From Bacteroidota bacterium (lineage in GTDB: Bacteria; Bacteroidota; Bacteroidia; J057; JADKCL01), in NCBI GenBank assembly GCA_016718825.1, contig JADKCL010000001.1, positions 401,076 through 465,075 of the forward strand: a stretch of 64,000 nt of DNA, given 5' to 3'. Below, in pieces: positions 44,977-53,727 of the stretch (position 1 is its first letter; each line of letters begins with the position of its first letter). Both the position numbers and the translations under genes were made by a program. Below the pieces are notes generated by a model. It saw only the letters and a list, made by a program, of their open reading frames with translations, did not search any database and was not told the DNA's origin.

Positions 44977-46170
44977 TCATCGCGATACTGACGCGGATGC
45001 GCGCCTTGCCCAAAGTTCGATGATGACACGAACCCAAGCAAAAAAGCATGGCAATGCCTTCAAATGATAGGGATAGGCGTAAGCCTTTCGAAATGACTTG
45101 GGAGTAATGTCTGAAAAAAGCAGCGAAACACCGGCAAATACAAATAGCAGCAATAGAATGTCGGGCCATTGCCTTGGACCACTGAAAAACCAGAGCGCGA
45201 CACCCATCATTGCAATCACATACGAAGGCGATTCCGCCTTGTGGTTAAAAATGACCATCCAAATCAACAGCGCCGCCAAAACCAATTGCCTGAACCATGG
45301 CTGCTTCCATTTTTGAATTTGAATTAAAGGCAACAGCATCAAAACCAGGCTGATACCTAACAAGAGCGTTTTGGGCGGGTTCATGCCCGAAAAAGATCCC
45401 AGCATTCCAAAAAAGGACATCCCGGCATATTTTGCGTGGTCGCCTAGAATCTGTGTATGCCAAGCTTCGTAGATCCCCCACAATTCTGAAGGGCTCACGA
45501 CCACGAGTGGAACCAAAGCAAGCACCGCGATCCAAAGCAGGGTATACAAGGCTAGCTTTGGTTTTTGCGGATAGAAAATGAACAACAAAATCGCCCCAAA
45601 TCCAAATAGTTTGATGAATCCTGTAATCACGATGAAAAGTGTCGCAGGCAGGTATTTGCGACGTTCAAGGAAGGCAAATGCGAGCAGCAACAAGGCTGCT
45701 ACAAGCGCGTTGGTTTGTTGCGCTTGGAGGCAAAGCAGGCATTCAAAGCTGGCAAATACAAAAAACAGAAATTGCTTTGGAGGGTCCATGCCTGGCAAGG
45801 CGCGCATCGCGGCATAGGTCACTCCGACTGTGACCATCAACCATAACCAAAGTCCTATGCCTTGAGGGACATAAGCGAACAAGCCAAAAAACAAGGCAAA
45901 CGCTGGACTGTATTTATAAGTGAAACAATGCTCGTCCAGATGGTCAATGTAGAGGTTTTTGCCATTGAGCAAATGTTCGTGGGAATACACAAAAAGGTCG
46001 TAGGTCTCGATTTGGGAACAGGCGGGCCCCTTGTAGGTTTTTGAGTTGTAATAAGTTTGGATGCAGGCAAAAGTGCCCATGCCAATGAGGATCACCAAAA
46101 TCGTGTATCTCCAGTTGGCTACAGCCAAAGCTGCCCTCTTTAAGCGGTGATGGATGCCTCTCTGTTCCAA
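44977..46170 (-). CDS. GT87/DUF2029-like membrane glycosyltransferase
   Basis: A protein of 397 residues with about ten membrane helices. Following the first helix, ETYDLFVYSHEHLLNGKNLY and a loop ending FTYKYSPAFALFF match the DUF2029/GT87 type (the PhpA/mannosyltransferase-like family), whose acidic first-loop motif binds polyprenyl-phosphate-sugar. The only upstream start in this frame is TTG, as an in-frame TAG lies 9 bases before it. Probably it adds a sugar to an envelope glycan on the outer side; donor and acceptor are unknown. Confidence 0.78.
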   Translation of the reverse strand: MEQRGIHHRLKRAALAVANWRYTILVILIGMGTFACIQTYYNSKTYKGPACSQIETYDLFVYSHEHLLNGKNLYIDHLDEHCFTYKYSPAFALFFGLFAYVPQGIGLWLWLMVTVGVTYAAMRALPGMDPPKQFLFFVFASFECLLCLQAQQTNALVAALLLLAFAFLERRKYLPATLFIVITGFIKLFGFGAILLFIFYPQKPKLALYTLLWIAVLALVPLVVVSPSELWGIYEAWHTQILGDHAKYAGMSFFGMLGSFSGMNPPKTLLLGISLVLMLLPLIQIQKWKQPWFRQLVLAALLIWMVIFNHKAESPSYVIAMMGVALWFFSGPRQWPDILLLLFVFAGVSLLFSDITPKSFRKAYAYPYHLKALPCFFAWVRVIIELWARRASASVSR

Positions 46171-46296
46171 TTTTTCCTATTCCCGAGACGTCAAATGTCA
46201 ACAATAAGCTGCAAACCTAGAAAAATGTGCAGCCAATTTTGTTGTGCTGAAATGCCATTCATGTAGAAGTTCAATGCGCATTTGCCCGTGACCGGC

Positions 46297-47508
46297 TCAT
46301 CCCGGCCATTCGCCAGTCTCGCTTTGCTCCCGAGCCATTGCCTCGTAATCAGGAATTTCCGAAAACTTGAAGTGGGGGTATTTGTCCTTGTATTCCTGAC
46401 GAACCAGATCGAGCAACTGCTTTTTCAAAACGTCGATGTTGAGGTTGGCGCCTGCGGCGACAAAGGTTGCAGGTGCGTTTTCGCGGGCGATCCAGGTTTT
46501 TTCCAACGAATCGCGCTCCTCTGCCGACAATCGGTCGATCTTGTTGAAGACGACGATCGTGGGTTTCTCGTTGGCTTTGAGGGAGGCGAGCGTCTCATTG
46601 ACCACTTGGATTTGCTCCTCAAATGCAGGGTGACTGAGGTCGACCACGTGCAGGAGAATATCGCTTTCGCGTACCTCATCGAGCGTGCTTTTGAAGCACT
46701 CGACCAAGTCGTGGGGGAGCTTGCGCAGGAAGCCGACGGTATCGCTGAGCAAGAAAGGTACTTGGTCCACGACCACCTTGCGCACGGTGGTGTCGAGGGT
46801 CGCGAAAAGTTTATCTTCGGCGAGGACATCACTTTTGCTCAGGCGGTTCATGAGCGTGCTTTTTCCGGCATTGGTATAGCCGACGAGGGCGACACGCACC
46901 ATCTCGCCGCGGTGCTTGCGGCGGGTCTGATTTTGCTGATCAATTTTTTTGAGATCCTCTTTGAGCAGGTCGATCTTGAAACGGATGTTACGGCGGTCGG
47001 TTTCGATTTCCTTTTCGCCAGCACCTTTCATACCAATACCGCCCTTTTGCTTGCTCAAGTGCGTCCAAAGCCCTGTCAATCTCGGCAATAGATATTGTAA
47101 TTGAGCGAGTTCCACTTGCGCCTTGGCCTGTGCTGAGCGTGCCCTTTCGGAGAAAATGTGCAGGATGATGCCACTTCGATCCATGACCTTGACCTCCAGC
47201 ACACGGTCGATGTTGCGCACTTGTGAGGGTGTGAGATCATCGTCAAAAATCACAAGGTCCACTTTGTGTTCATCTACATAGGCCTTGATTTCTTCCAGCT
47301 TTCCCTTGCCAACATAGGTGCCTGAATGGACCTTGTCCATCTTCTGAAGATATACTTTGAGGGTTACTGCTCCTGCTGTTTGCGCGAGCAGTTGCATCTC
47401 TTCCAAATATTCTTCTGCCTTTTCCTTGGTGACCGTGCGGTTATAGATCCCCACCAAAATGGCCTTTTCTTTGCCTGCGTATTCCAATTTAACTCCTTGT
47501 GAATTCAT
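46297..47508 (-). CDS. hflX: Ribosome-associated GTPase HflX
   Basis: A protein of 403 residues. The N-terminal HflX domain (about 10-180) ends in the helical GGIGMKGAGEKEIETDRR arm typical of the family. The G domain has G1 GYTNAGKST, G3 DTVGF and G4 NKID. HflX binds the 50S subunit and rescues stalled or heat-damaged ribosomes. The start ATG follows a gap with the divergent nucleotidyltransferase gene, so both promoters should be there. Confidence 0.95.
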   Translation of the reverse strand: MNSQGVKLEYAGKEKAILVGIYNRTVTKEKAEEYLEEMQLLAQTAGAVTLKVYLQKMDKVHSGTYVGKGKLEEIKAYVDEHKVDLVIFDDDLTPSQVRNIDRVLEVKVMDRSGIILHIFSERARSAQAKAQVELAQLQYLLPRLTGLWTHLSKQKGGIGMKGAGEKEIETDRRNIRFKIDLLKEDLKKIDQQNQTRRKHRGEMVRVALVGYTNAGKSTLMNRLSKSDVLAEDKLFATLDTTVRKVVVDQVPFLLSDTVGFLRKLPHDLVECFKSTLDEVRESDILLHVVDLSHPAFEEQIQVVNETLASLKANEKPTIVVFNKIDRLSAEERDSLEKTWIARENAPATFVAAGANLNIDVLKKQLLDLVRQEYKDKYPHFKFSEIPDYEAMAREQSETGEWPG

Positions 47509-47684
47509 GTTGTGCGAGCTCCCTCAATGACAGACTGACAGTGAGCGTGCAGCTTCTATTGCAAATATCCACCGAATTGGCGAAAACTTTGCTATCTTTA
47601 CAATGTAGGTCGTGTGAGGTAAGAAGATGGCGGTTGGAAATTTTGATTTCCGATTTGATGTTTTGATTTTTGCCGTGGCCAGAA

Positions 47685-48494
47685 ATGGCTTTCTTGAGAT
47701 CAACACTTGAAACTTTGAACTTGACAGGAAAACCCTCCAAGGGTCCCAAAATAAAGCCTGAATCGAAAAAAAAGGCGCATTCTATTCCGTCGCTTCCTTT
47801 CGAAGTGGTCGTGATGGCAGGTGGGAAAGGTGAGCGTTTGAGTCCTTTGACGGATGACCTCCCAAAGCCCCTTGTGAAGATCGGCAATCGCCCCATTGCT
47901 GAGTACAGTATCATTCGGCTTCAAAAGGCTGGCGTGAAACATTTCACATTTTGTGTCAACCATTTTGGAGAGCAAATCGCAGCGCACTTTGGAGATGGCT
48001 CTGATTGGGGGTTGACCTTTGAGTACATCTTTGAACCTAAACCGCTCGGCACGATGGGCGGAGTGGCCCTCAAAGAAAACTTCGTTTACGACGATTTGCT
48101 CGTGATCAATGGCGACTTGCTCACCACCATTAACTTCGAAAAGTTTTTCGCCTTTTTTGTAGAAGAAGATGCAGATATGGCGGTGGCAACGATTCCCTAC
48201 CGCATCAACCTTCCTTACGGCATCATTGAACTGGACGACCAACACGTCATCAGCTCAATCAAAGAAAAGCCCACTTTTACTTATCATATCAACTGTGGCA
48301 TTTACTTCGTGCGGAAAGAGTTGCTTCAACTTGTTCCGGCAAACAAGCGATTTGACGCCATTGAGCTCATCGAAACCGCCATGCGCGCCGGGAAAAAAGT
48401 ATCTTCCTTTCCGGTGATGGAATATTGGATCGACATCGGAAAGATGGACGACTATCAGAAAGCACAAGAGGACGTGCAGTTCCTCGATTTCTGA
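47685..48494 (+). CDS. Sugar-phosphate nucleotidyltransferase
   Basis: A protein of about 269 residues. VVVMAGGKGERLSPLTDDLPKPLVKIGNRP is split here into VVVMAGGKGERL and DLPKPLVKIGNRP, the nucleotide- and substrate-binding loops of the NTP_transferase family. DDLLVINGDLL contains the metal-binding Asp; EYWIDIGKMDDYQKAQ ends the fold. Relatives that carry two N-terminal CBS domains are frequent; here the N-terminal extension is only about 40 residues and has no CBS domain. It makes an NDP-sugar from a sugar-1-phosphate; which one is not readable. The ATG chosen is the first in frame, with some doubt. Confidence 0.85.
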   Translation: MAFLRSTLETLNLTGKPSKGPKIKPESKKKAHSIPSLPFEVVVMAGGKGERLSPLTDDLPKPLVKIGNRPIAEYSIIRLQKAGVKHFTFCVNHFGEQIAAHFGDGSDWGLTFEYIFEPKPLGTMGGVALKENFVYDDLLVINGDLLTTINFEKFFAFFVEEDADMAVATIPYRINLPYGIIELDDQHVISSIKEKPTFTYHINCGIYFVRKELLQLVPANKRFDAIELIETAMRAGKKVSSFPVMEYWIDIGKMDDYQKAQEDVQFLDF

Positions 48495-48667
48495 GCCCAA
48501 AACCTTTAGGTATTTTTAACGAATGTATCCCCTAGGGTCGGTAGGACCCGATTTTTGCATTAATTCAAGGTGAAAACACGCTTTCTGGAGCGATTTTGCT
48601 CGGATCTGGCAAAACCAAGGGTTACGGACCTGCGTTTAAAGGACTATCTCGGACTTTGACGAATTGG

Positions 48668-50140
48668 ATGATGAAAAGATCGGTTGGAACATTTTTGCTT
48701 GCTTTTGTTGGTGCTGCATTGGGTTTTGGGGTCATGCGGTGGGTTACGCCAGCCGCTGACACCGGTTTTCAATTGAGCAAACCCATGGTGGTAGCCGCCA
48801 ATCAAACCCATTTGCCCAATAGAGATCTCTCGCAAGTCGGGGAGTTGCCCAGTTTCGTTCAGGCATCCGCAATCGCGACACCCTCTGTGGTGCACATTCG
48901 GTCGTTTTTTGCCGAAAAATCAGGCGATCCTTTCCATGGTTTTTTTGGCAGCCCGTTGCAGGGCGGCATGCGGCCACAATCCTCGGGATCCGGCGTGATC
49001 ATCTCCAAAGACGGCTATATCGCGACCAATAACCACGTGGTCAAAGGCGCCGAAAAGGTGGAAGTAACCTTGGAAGACAAACGCAGCTTCAAAGCAACCA
49101 TTGTCGGCACAGACCCCACAACTGACCTTGCCTTGCTCAAAATCGATCAAGACGATCTCCCTTTCCTTCCTTTTGGCAATTCTACAGAGGTTTTGGTCGG
49201 CGAATGGGTGCTCGCAGTCGGCAATCCATTTAACCTGACCTCCACCGTCACCGCCGGCATCGTAAGTGCCAAAGGCCGCAGCCTCAACCTGCTGAATGAG
49301 GAATTTGCCATCGAGAGCTTCATCCAAACCGACGCTGCAGTCAATCCAGGCAACAGCGGAGGCGCCTTGATCAACACTGCCGGCCAACTCATCGGCATCA
49401 ACACGGCCATCGCCTCGGAAACAGGCTCATTTTCAGGCTATTCATTTGCAATTCCCGTCAACATCGTGCGCAAGGTCATGGAAGACCTCCGCGAATTTGG
49501 CGAAGTGCAACGTGGCATCATCGGCGTGCAAATCCAGAACATCAACGCACAAATCGCCGAGAAATATGGGCTTGAGACCTTGGAGGGCGCTTTGGTAACA
49601 GGCACGATCCAAGGCGGAGCAGCGCAGTCTGCCGGCATCGAGCAGGGAGACATCATCACCAAGGTGAATGAAACCCCGATTCGTGGTGCCTCCGAATTGC
49701 AAGAGGAAATTGGGATTTACCATCCCGGTGACAAGGTGCAACTCACCTTGATCAGGGATGGAGCCACCCGCCAAATGGAAGTTGTCCTGCGCAGCCGCGA
49801 AGGCAAGACAACGATGAATGAACGCACCGCAGACGGGCAAAAACCCTCGGAAACCAACGATTCCGAAGGTTTCAACACAAAACTTGGTGTACAATTGGAG
49901 GCGATTACCTTGACGGAAAAGGGCAAGCTTGGCTTGGAAAACGGCGTCAAGGTCGTAAAACTGCGCAAAGGCAAATTGTTGGATGCAGGGTTGGAAGAGG
50001 GTTTTGTGATCACCCGTGTCAACAAACACTTCGTGGAAAGCCCCGCCGATGTCGAACGCTACGTGGCGAGCAGTGAAGGGGGTATCTTGATCGAAGGTGT
50101 GACCGCGGATGGCAAGAAGAAATTCTTCGCTTTTGAGTAA
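48668..50140 (+). CDS. HtrA/Deg-family periplasmic serine protease
   Basis: A protein of 490 residues from an ATG pair directly before a membrane-spanning signal anchor (GTFLLAFVGAALGFGVM). The trypsin-like triad is TNNHVVKGAE (His), TTDLALLKID (Asp) and NPGNSGGALIN (Ser). Two PDZ domains follow: the first around ALVTGTIQGGAAQSAGIEQGD, and a second, more diverged one at the C-terminus (LLDAGLEEGFVITRVNK). It degrades or refolds misfolded envelope proteins under stress. It suits the folding operon elsewhere in the window functionally. The longer frame upstream begins at TTG and lacks a plausible start. Confidence 0.94.
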   Translation: MMKRSVGTFLLAFVGAALGFGVMRWVTPAADTGFQLSKPMVVAANQTHLPNRDLSQVGELPSFVQASAIATPSVVHIRSFFAEKSGDPFHGFFGSPLQGGMRPQSSGSGVIISKDGYIATNNHVVKGAEKVEVTLEDKRSFKATIVGTDPTTDLALLKIDQDDLPFLPFGNSTEVLVGEWVLAVGNPFNLTSTVTAGIVSAKGRSLNLLNEEFAIESFIQTDAAVNPGNSGGALINTAGQLIGINTAIASETGSFSGYSFAIPVNIVRKVMEDLREFGEVQRGIIGVQIQNINAQIAEKYGLETLEGALVTGTIQGGAAQSAGIEQGDIITKVNETPIRGASELQEEIGIYHPGDKVQLTLIRDGATRQMEVVLRSREGKTTMNERTADGQKPSETNDSEGFNTKLGVQLEAITLTEKGKLGLENGVKVVKLRKGKLLDAGLEEGFVITRVNKHFVESPADVERYVASSEGGILIEGVTADGKKKFFAFE

Positions 50141-50251
50141 GCCACGATAACGACGCTTGCCGGATTCAAAAGCATTTGCCGATGCATCCAAGCCCGCTTG
50201 GCAAAATCTGCGTTGGCAAAAAATGAAGCTTGATCAAGTTGCTGAAACCAA

Positions 50252-51592
50252 TCAGCCAACGGCTTTTGCTGGAACTGCCTTGTAGGCGCGGTGCGCCAAA
50301 AACAGGAATCCGACGCCTACGACGAACATGCATCCAAGAAACAGCGATGCATTGCGCATGGTGCCGGTGAGGTTGATGATGACACCGTAGGAGAATGTTC
50401 CGGTCGCCGTGGCAACCTTTTCCGTCAATTCATAAAAGCTGTAATAGGAGGCGTGGTCATCGGTTTCAGGCAGAAGTTTGGCATAGGTGCTTCTCGCAAG
50501 CGCCTGAATACCACCCATGACCGTGCCGACAAAAAATGCAACCACGTAGAAGCCGACCTTGTCGGTGACAAAAAAGGTGGAGCAGCAAACCAAGGCCCAA
50601 ATCGAGGCAGAGATCATGATGGCTGGAATATTCCCGATTCGACCCGAAATGGCCGCAAACAGGTAGCTTCCACCAATGGCTACAAATTGAATGATCAACA
50701 CAGTGATCATCAGCTCACTTGCCGACATGCCGATTTCCTTTTCTCCAAAAAGGGTCGCTAAATAGATCACAGTCATGTACCCCAGCGCACAGAAGAAAAA
50801 TCCGGCCAAGAAAAATACCAGCTTGCGTTGCGCGGGCTGCCGCAATTGGCGCACCACGTTCAAAAGCTCTTTGTAGCCATGCGTGAGCAGGCGCTTGGAG
50901 TCGACCGGACGGGTATGGGTGCGTGCAGGCAACCCTGCAAAGGCGATTTGTGCGAAGCCTAACCACCAAAGTCCGGCCATCATGAAGCTGAAACGCGTGG
51001 CCAAGCCCGTATTGGGGTCACCATTGGGAAGATTGGGGATGCCAAAGGTATTGGGCATCATGATCACGACGAAACAAAGGATGAGCAGAATTGACGAGCC
51101 GATATAACCCATCGTGAAACCGCGTGCGCTCACGCGGTCCATTCGCTTTTCTTCGACGATTTCAGGCAGGAATGCATTGTAAAAAACGAGGCTGCCTGCG
51201 AATCCGATACTTGCCATGATCGACCCGACGACGCCAATCCAAAGATTTTCCCTGCCGGTAAAGAAAAACAGGGAGATGGATGCGAGTGCCCCGATGCTGG
51301 AAAATATCTGCATGAAGAGCCTTTTCCTGCCCGCATAGTCCGCAATCCCTGACAATATCGGGGAAATCATCGCCACCATCAGGAAGGAAAGGGAGACCAG
51401 GTAGCTATAAAACTCACTATTGACGACTTGGCGGCCGAGGAACTCGATATAGCTCACGTCACCGGTTTTGGTCACTGCGCCAAAGTAGATCGGGAACACC
51501 GCCGTGGTGATCACCAATGGATAAACGGAGTTGGCCCAGTCGTACCAACACCAAGCATTGATGATCTTCTTGTTGCCCTTTTCTATGCTCAT
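50252..51592 (-). CDS. UMF1/Atg22-like MFS transporter
   Basis: A protein of 446 residues with twelve membrane helices. WCWYDWANSVYPLVITTAVFP at the N-terminus is the signature of the UMF1 family (MFS, Atg22-like), and PILSGIADYAGRKR is the MFS loop 2-3 motif. The Atg22 relatives in yeast export amino acids from the vacuole; bacterial substrates are not defined. The gene is monocistronic and divergent from the RQC-HRDC gene. Confidence 0.9.
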   Translation of the reverse strand: MSIEKGNKKIINAWCWYDWANSVYPLVITTAVFPIYFGAVTKTGDVSYIEFLGRQVVNSEFYSYLVSLSFLMVAMISPILSGIADYAGRKRLFMQIFSSIGALASISLFFFTGRENLWIGVVGSIMASIGFAGSLVFYNAFLPEIVEEKRMDRVSARGFTMGYIGSSILLILCFVVIMMPNTFGIPNLPNGDPNTGLATRFSFMMAGLWWLGFAQIAFAGLPARTHTRPVDSKRLLTHGYKELLNVVRQLRQPAQRKLVFFLAGFFFCALGYMTVIYLATLFGEKEIGMSASELMITVLIIQFVAIGGSYLFAAISGRIGNIPAIMISASIWALVCCSTFFVTDKVGFYVVAFFVGTVMGGIQALARSTYAKLLPETDDHASYYSFYELTEKVATATGTFSYGVIINLTGTMRNASLFLGCMFVVGVGFLFLAHRAYKAVPAKAVG

Positions 51593-52002
51593 GCCAAAAT
51601 CGTTGCGTTGGGATTGGATGCAAGCTAATGAATTATTTGCTCCGTAAACGGTGAACTACATCGTCATCAAACCATTTCAGGAGCCTTTAGATCGGAGTCA
51701 GATGCGCAACCCAAAACCTGATTCGGAGAAACTCATCGGCCCCTGACCTGCGATTTTCATGTTTTTTTATCCGATTGGCCTGCGTTTTCAAGTTTTTTCA
51801 GGGCCGTTGGCGTTACCCGAAAGGTCATTTTTTCCGCATTCGCAAGTCGCTCATAATCAAAATGTTGCTCTCGCACACATGTGTATACATTATACGTGTG
51901 TGGCACTGTTACCTGGCACCTGCTTTTTCCATTGTCAGCCAAGCCCAACCCCGGAAGTTTGCAACATCAAATTTTAATTCTTTCACAAAAACATTAACGA
52001 AA
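51593..52002. other. Divergent intergenic region
   Basis: About 410 bases without a convincing gene. The frame of the RQC protein is open upstream of its ATG for about 230 bases but encodes nothing recognisable, and no helicase remnant is seen. It holds promoters for both divergent genes and an inverted repeat near 51.88 kb. Confidence 0.7.
51874..51902. promoter_or_regulatory. Inverted repeat, possible operator
   Basis: GTATA-CAT-TATAC is a perfect inverted repeat inside a wider imperfect one (CACAC.../...GTGTG). It lies about 100 bases before the RQC-HRDC gene in a divergent promoter region, a reasonable place for a regulator site. No regulator is known. Confidence 0.4.
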
Positions 52003-52980
52003 ATGAAAAGTGCAGTAGGAACAGCGGAACAAATGCCGCCGGTGAGCAAGGAAGAAAACCTGAAAGTGCTGACCACACAAATTCTGAAGACGATGATTTT
52101 GCTGGGCAAACCCTTCGGCCAAAACTACCTGATCAATGTGATGACCGGCAATCCGGAAACCAATTACCGTGATTTGAGCCATACCAAGCTCGAGACCTTC
52201 GGGGCTGTGCCACGGTATATGGCCAACCGCCTCGCTTGTGTGATCCACTATTTGGTCGATGCCGGACTGGTGGAGACAAACGTCCCGGCCTGCAATGTCC
52301 TCAAACCGACCGATGCTGGCAAAGCCTGGCTCGACGATCCGCAAGACCTGATGGCCAACTCAGGTCGCATGAACTTCACCGGCTTGGAAATCTACCTCCG
52401 CAATGCGCTCCGTGCCCACCGCAATGAAACTTCAAAAATCACTGGGACAGATTCCTGGGCGATATTCACCGATTATACCATGGACCGCATTGTTTTGGGC
52501 AAACCCTTGAGCCTTGAATATCTGCTGCGAATCCCGGGATTTTCCACTGCCAAATGCGAAAAATTTGGCCCGGGAATCATCCGTGTGGTGCAAAATGTGA
52601 TTGAAAACTACGATGAATTCCGTCGGCAGACTTTGGTGCAGCAAGCCAAAGGACCTGGTTACCAGACGGTAAAGAAGATGTTTGCCGACAATTTCACATT
52701 GCCCGAGATTGCCCGGGTGGCTACGCTGAAGGTCGATACGGTGGTACGTTACCTCTGCGACCTCCACGAAATCGGTCAGGTGGACATGGTGCCCTGGATC
52801 GAAAAAAACATCAGCAGCAAATCCCTTTTCAAAGGCGTCGAATACTTCAACCGCGTCCAAGCTCCGACCTTGAAAGAAGCCTATTCGACGCTGGGCTTGG
52901 ACTACAATACCCTTCGTTTTGCCTGGTTGTACAAGCGTGACACCGATGCACGGAAGGAAGAAGCGCGCTTGAGCGCTTGA
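52003..52980 (+). CDS. Orphan RecQ C-terminal protein (RQC, HRDC and helix-turn-helix, no helicase)
   Basis: A protein of 325 residues with the tail architecture of RecQ but no helicase domain. An RQC winged-helix domain (about 25-115) includes LLGKPFGQNYLINVMTGN and a following linker. An HRDC domain comes next (about 140-205; KPLSLEYLLRIPGFSTAKCEK). The C-terminal helix-turn-helix (about 225-280; FTLPEIARVATLKVDTVVRYL) corresponds to the HTH_40 module at the end of many Bacteroidota RecQ proteins. It may bind structured DNA, or help a partner helicase in trans. The ATG chosen is the one before the clear domain. The gene is monocistronic with its own terminator. Confidence 0.82.
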   Translation: MKSAVGTAEQMPPVSKEENLKVLTTQILKTMILLGKPFGQNYLINVMTGNPETNYRDLSHTKLETFGAVPRYMANRLACVIHYLVDAGLVETNVPACNVLKPTDAGKAWLDDPQDLMANSGRMNFTGLEIYLRNALRAHRNETSKITGTDSWAIFTDYTMDRIVLGKPLSLEYLLRIPGFSTAKCEKFGPGIIRVVQNVIENYDEFRRQTLVQQAKGPGYQTVKKMFADNFTLPEIARVATLKVDTVVRYLCDLHEIGQVDMVPWIEKNISSKSLFKGVEYFNRVQAPTLKEAYSTLGLDYNTLRFAWLYKRDTDARKEEARLSA

Positions 52981-53011
52981 AAATTGACCACTTACGTTTC
53001 GTTCTTTGAAG

Positions 53012-53039
53012 AAAAGTCCCGCCCCTCTGCGGGATTTTT
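53012..53039 (+). terminator. Intrinsic terminator after the RQC-HRDC gene
   Basis: Stem TCCCGC/GCGGGA with a six-base loop followed by TTTTT. A classical rho-independent terminator. Confidence 0.85.
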
Positions 53040-53050
53040 CATTTTTAGCT

Positions 53051-53082
53051 TTTGAAAACCAACAGATTTCTGCTTACCTTTG
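53051..53082 (+). promoter_or_regulatory. Bacteroidota-type promoter of tRNA-Ser
   Basis: TTTG (-33) is followed after 20 bases by TACCTTTG (-7, consensus TAnnTTTG). The tRNA begins 13 bases past the last base of the -7 box. The match and spacing are typical of this phylum. Confidence 0.85.
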
Positions 53083-53094
53083 TCACCCATTCAC

Positions 53095-53182
53095 GGAGAG
53101 GTGTCCGAGTGGTTGAAGGAGCACGCCTGGAAAGTGTGTGTATCTCAAAAGGGTACCGCGGGTTCGAATCCCGCTCTCTCCG
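53095..53182 (+). tRNA. tRNA-Ser(GGA)
   Basis: The 88-base gene has a 7-bp acceptor stem (GGAGAGG with TCTCTCC, one G-T pair), the long variable arm of class II tRNAs, and GGTTCGAATCC in the T arm. The anticodon loop CTGGAAA gives anticodon GGA, reading UCC and UCU. The discriminator is G; CCA is not encoded. The serS gene lies about 550 bases away on the other strand. Confidence 0.94.
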
Positions 53183-53727
53183 CAAAACAAAGGCTTGCGC
53201 CGCGTGTGGGCAAGGCAGGGGGTGTGAACAAAGTGATCACCCAAATACTTGCCCACACGTACGCACCTTCGTACAAACCCAAACGATTGCACAACTAAAT
53301 ATTCAAGACCATTCCGGAAGGTGTTTGAATTTGCGAGGTTGGAAGTCTCTTCCCTTTCCACAAGAATGCCCAAGTGATGAAATGTCTGCTGAAGGAGTAA
53401 GCAAAGTTGTGGATCAAGCGGAATGCTTGTGGTCAGCGACGAAGTGCATCCCGTTTGCATTACATCCATTTCGCTGATGGATCTGATCGGGGTTCCAAAG
53501 TTGGATCGTGCTGACACACAGCTTCTGGACCTCCTTTGCAAACAGCATCTTTTCAGGTCGAGGGTGAATCCTGCAAGGCAACCGTTGGAAGCCATGCACC
53601 CTCCGATTGGGGTAAAGTGTGACCACGTACTTGGCCAAAGGCATGACGATCCCAAGGCGACTTCCCGAATCGTCCTTTATACCCTTGTCCGAACCCAAAT
53701 GTCGAAGGCCGCCAGCGGCGTCAGCCG
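53183..53727. other. Region between tRNA-Ser and serS, no supported gene
   Basis: Several open frames overlap here on both strands, but none has a good start or a recognised family. One on the minus strand runs into the tRNA and reads SGIRTRGTLLRYTHFPG, a well-known artefact of translating tRNA-Ser antisense. It may hold the end of the tRNA transcript and part of the serS 3' region. Confidence 0.7.

Noticed and set aside
53083..53655. 190-residue minus-strand frame ending SGIRTRGTLLRYTHFPG
   Set aside because: It covers the antisense of tRNA-Ser; this peptide is a well-known false gene product in annotations.
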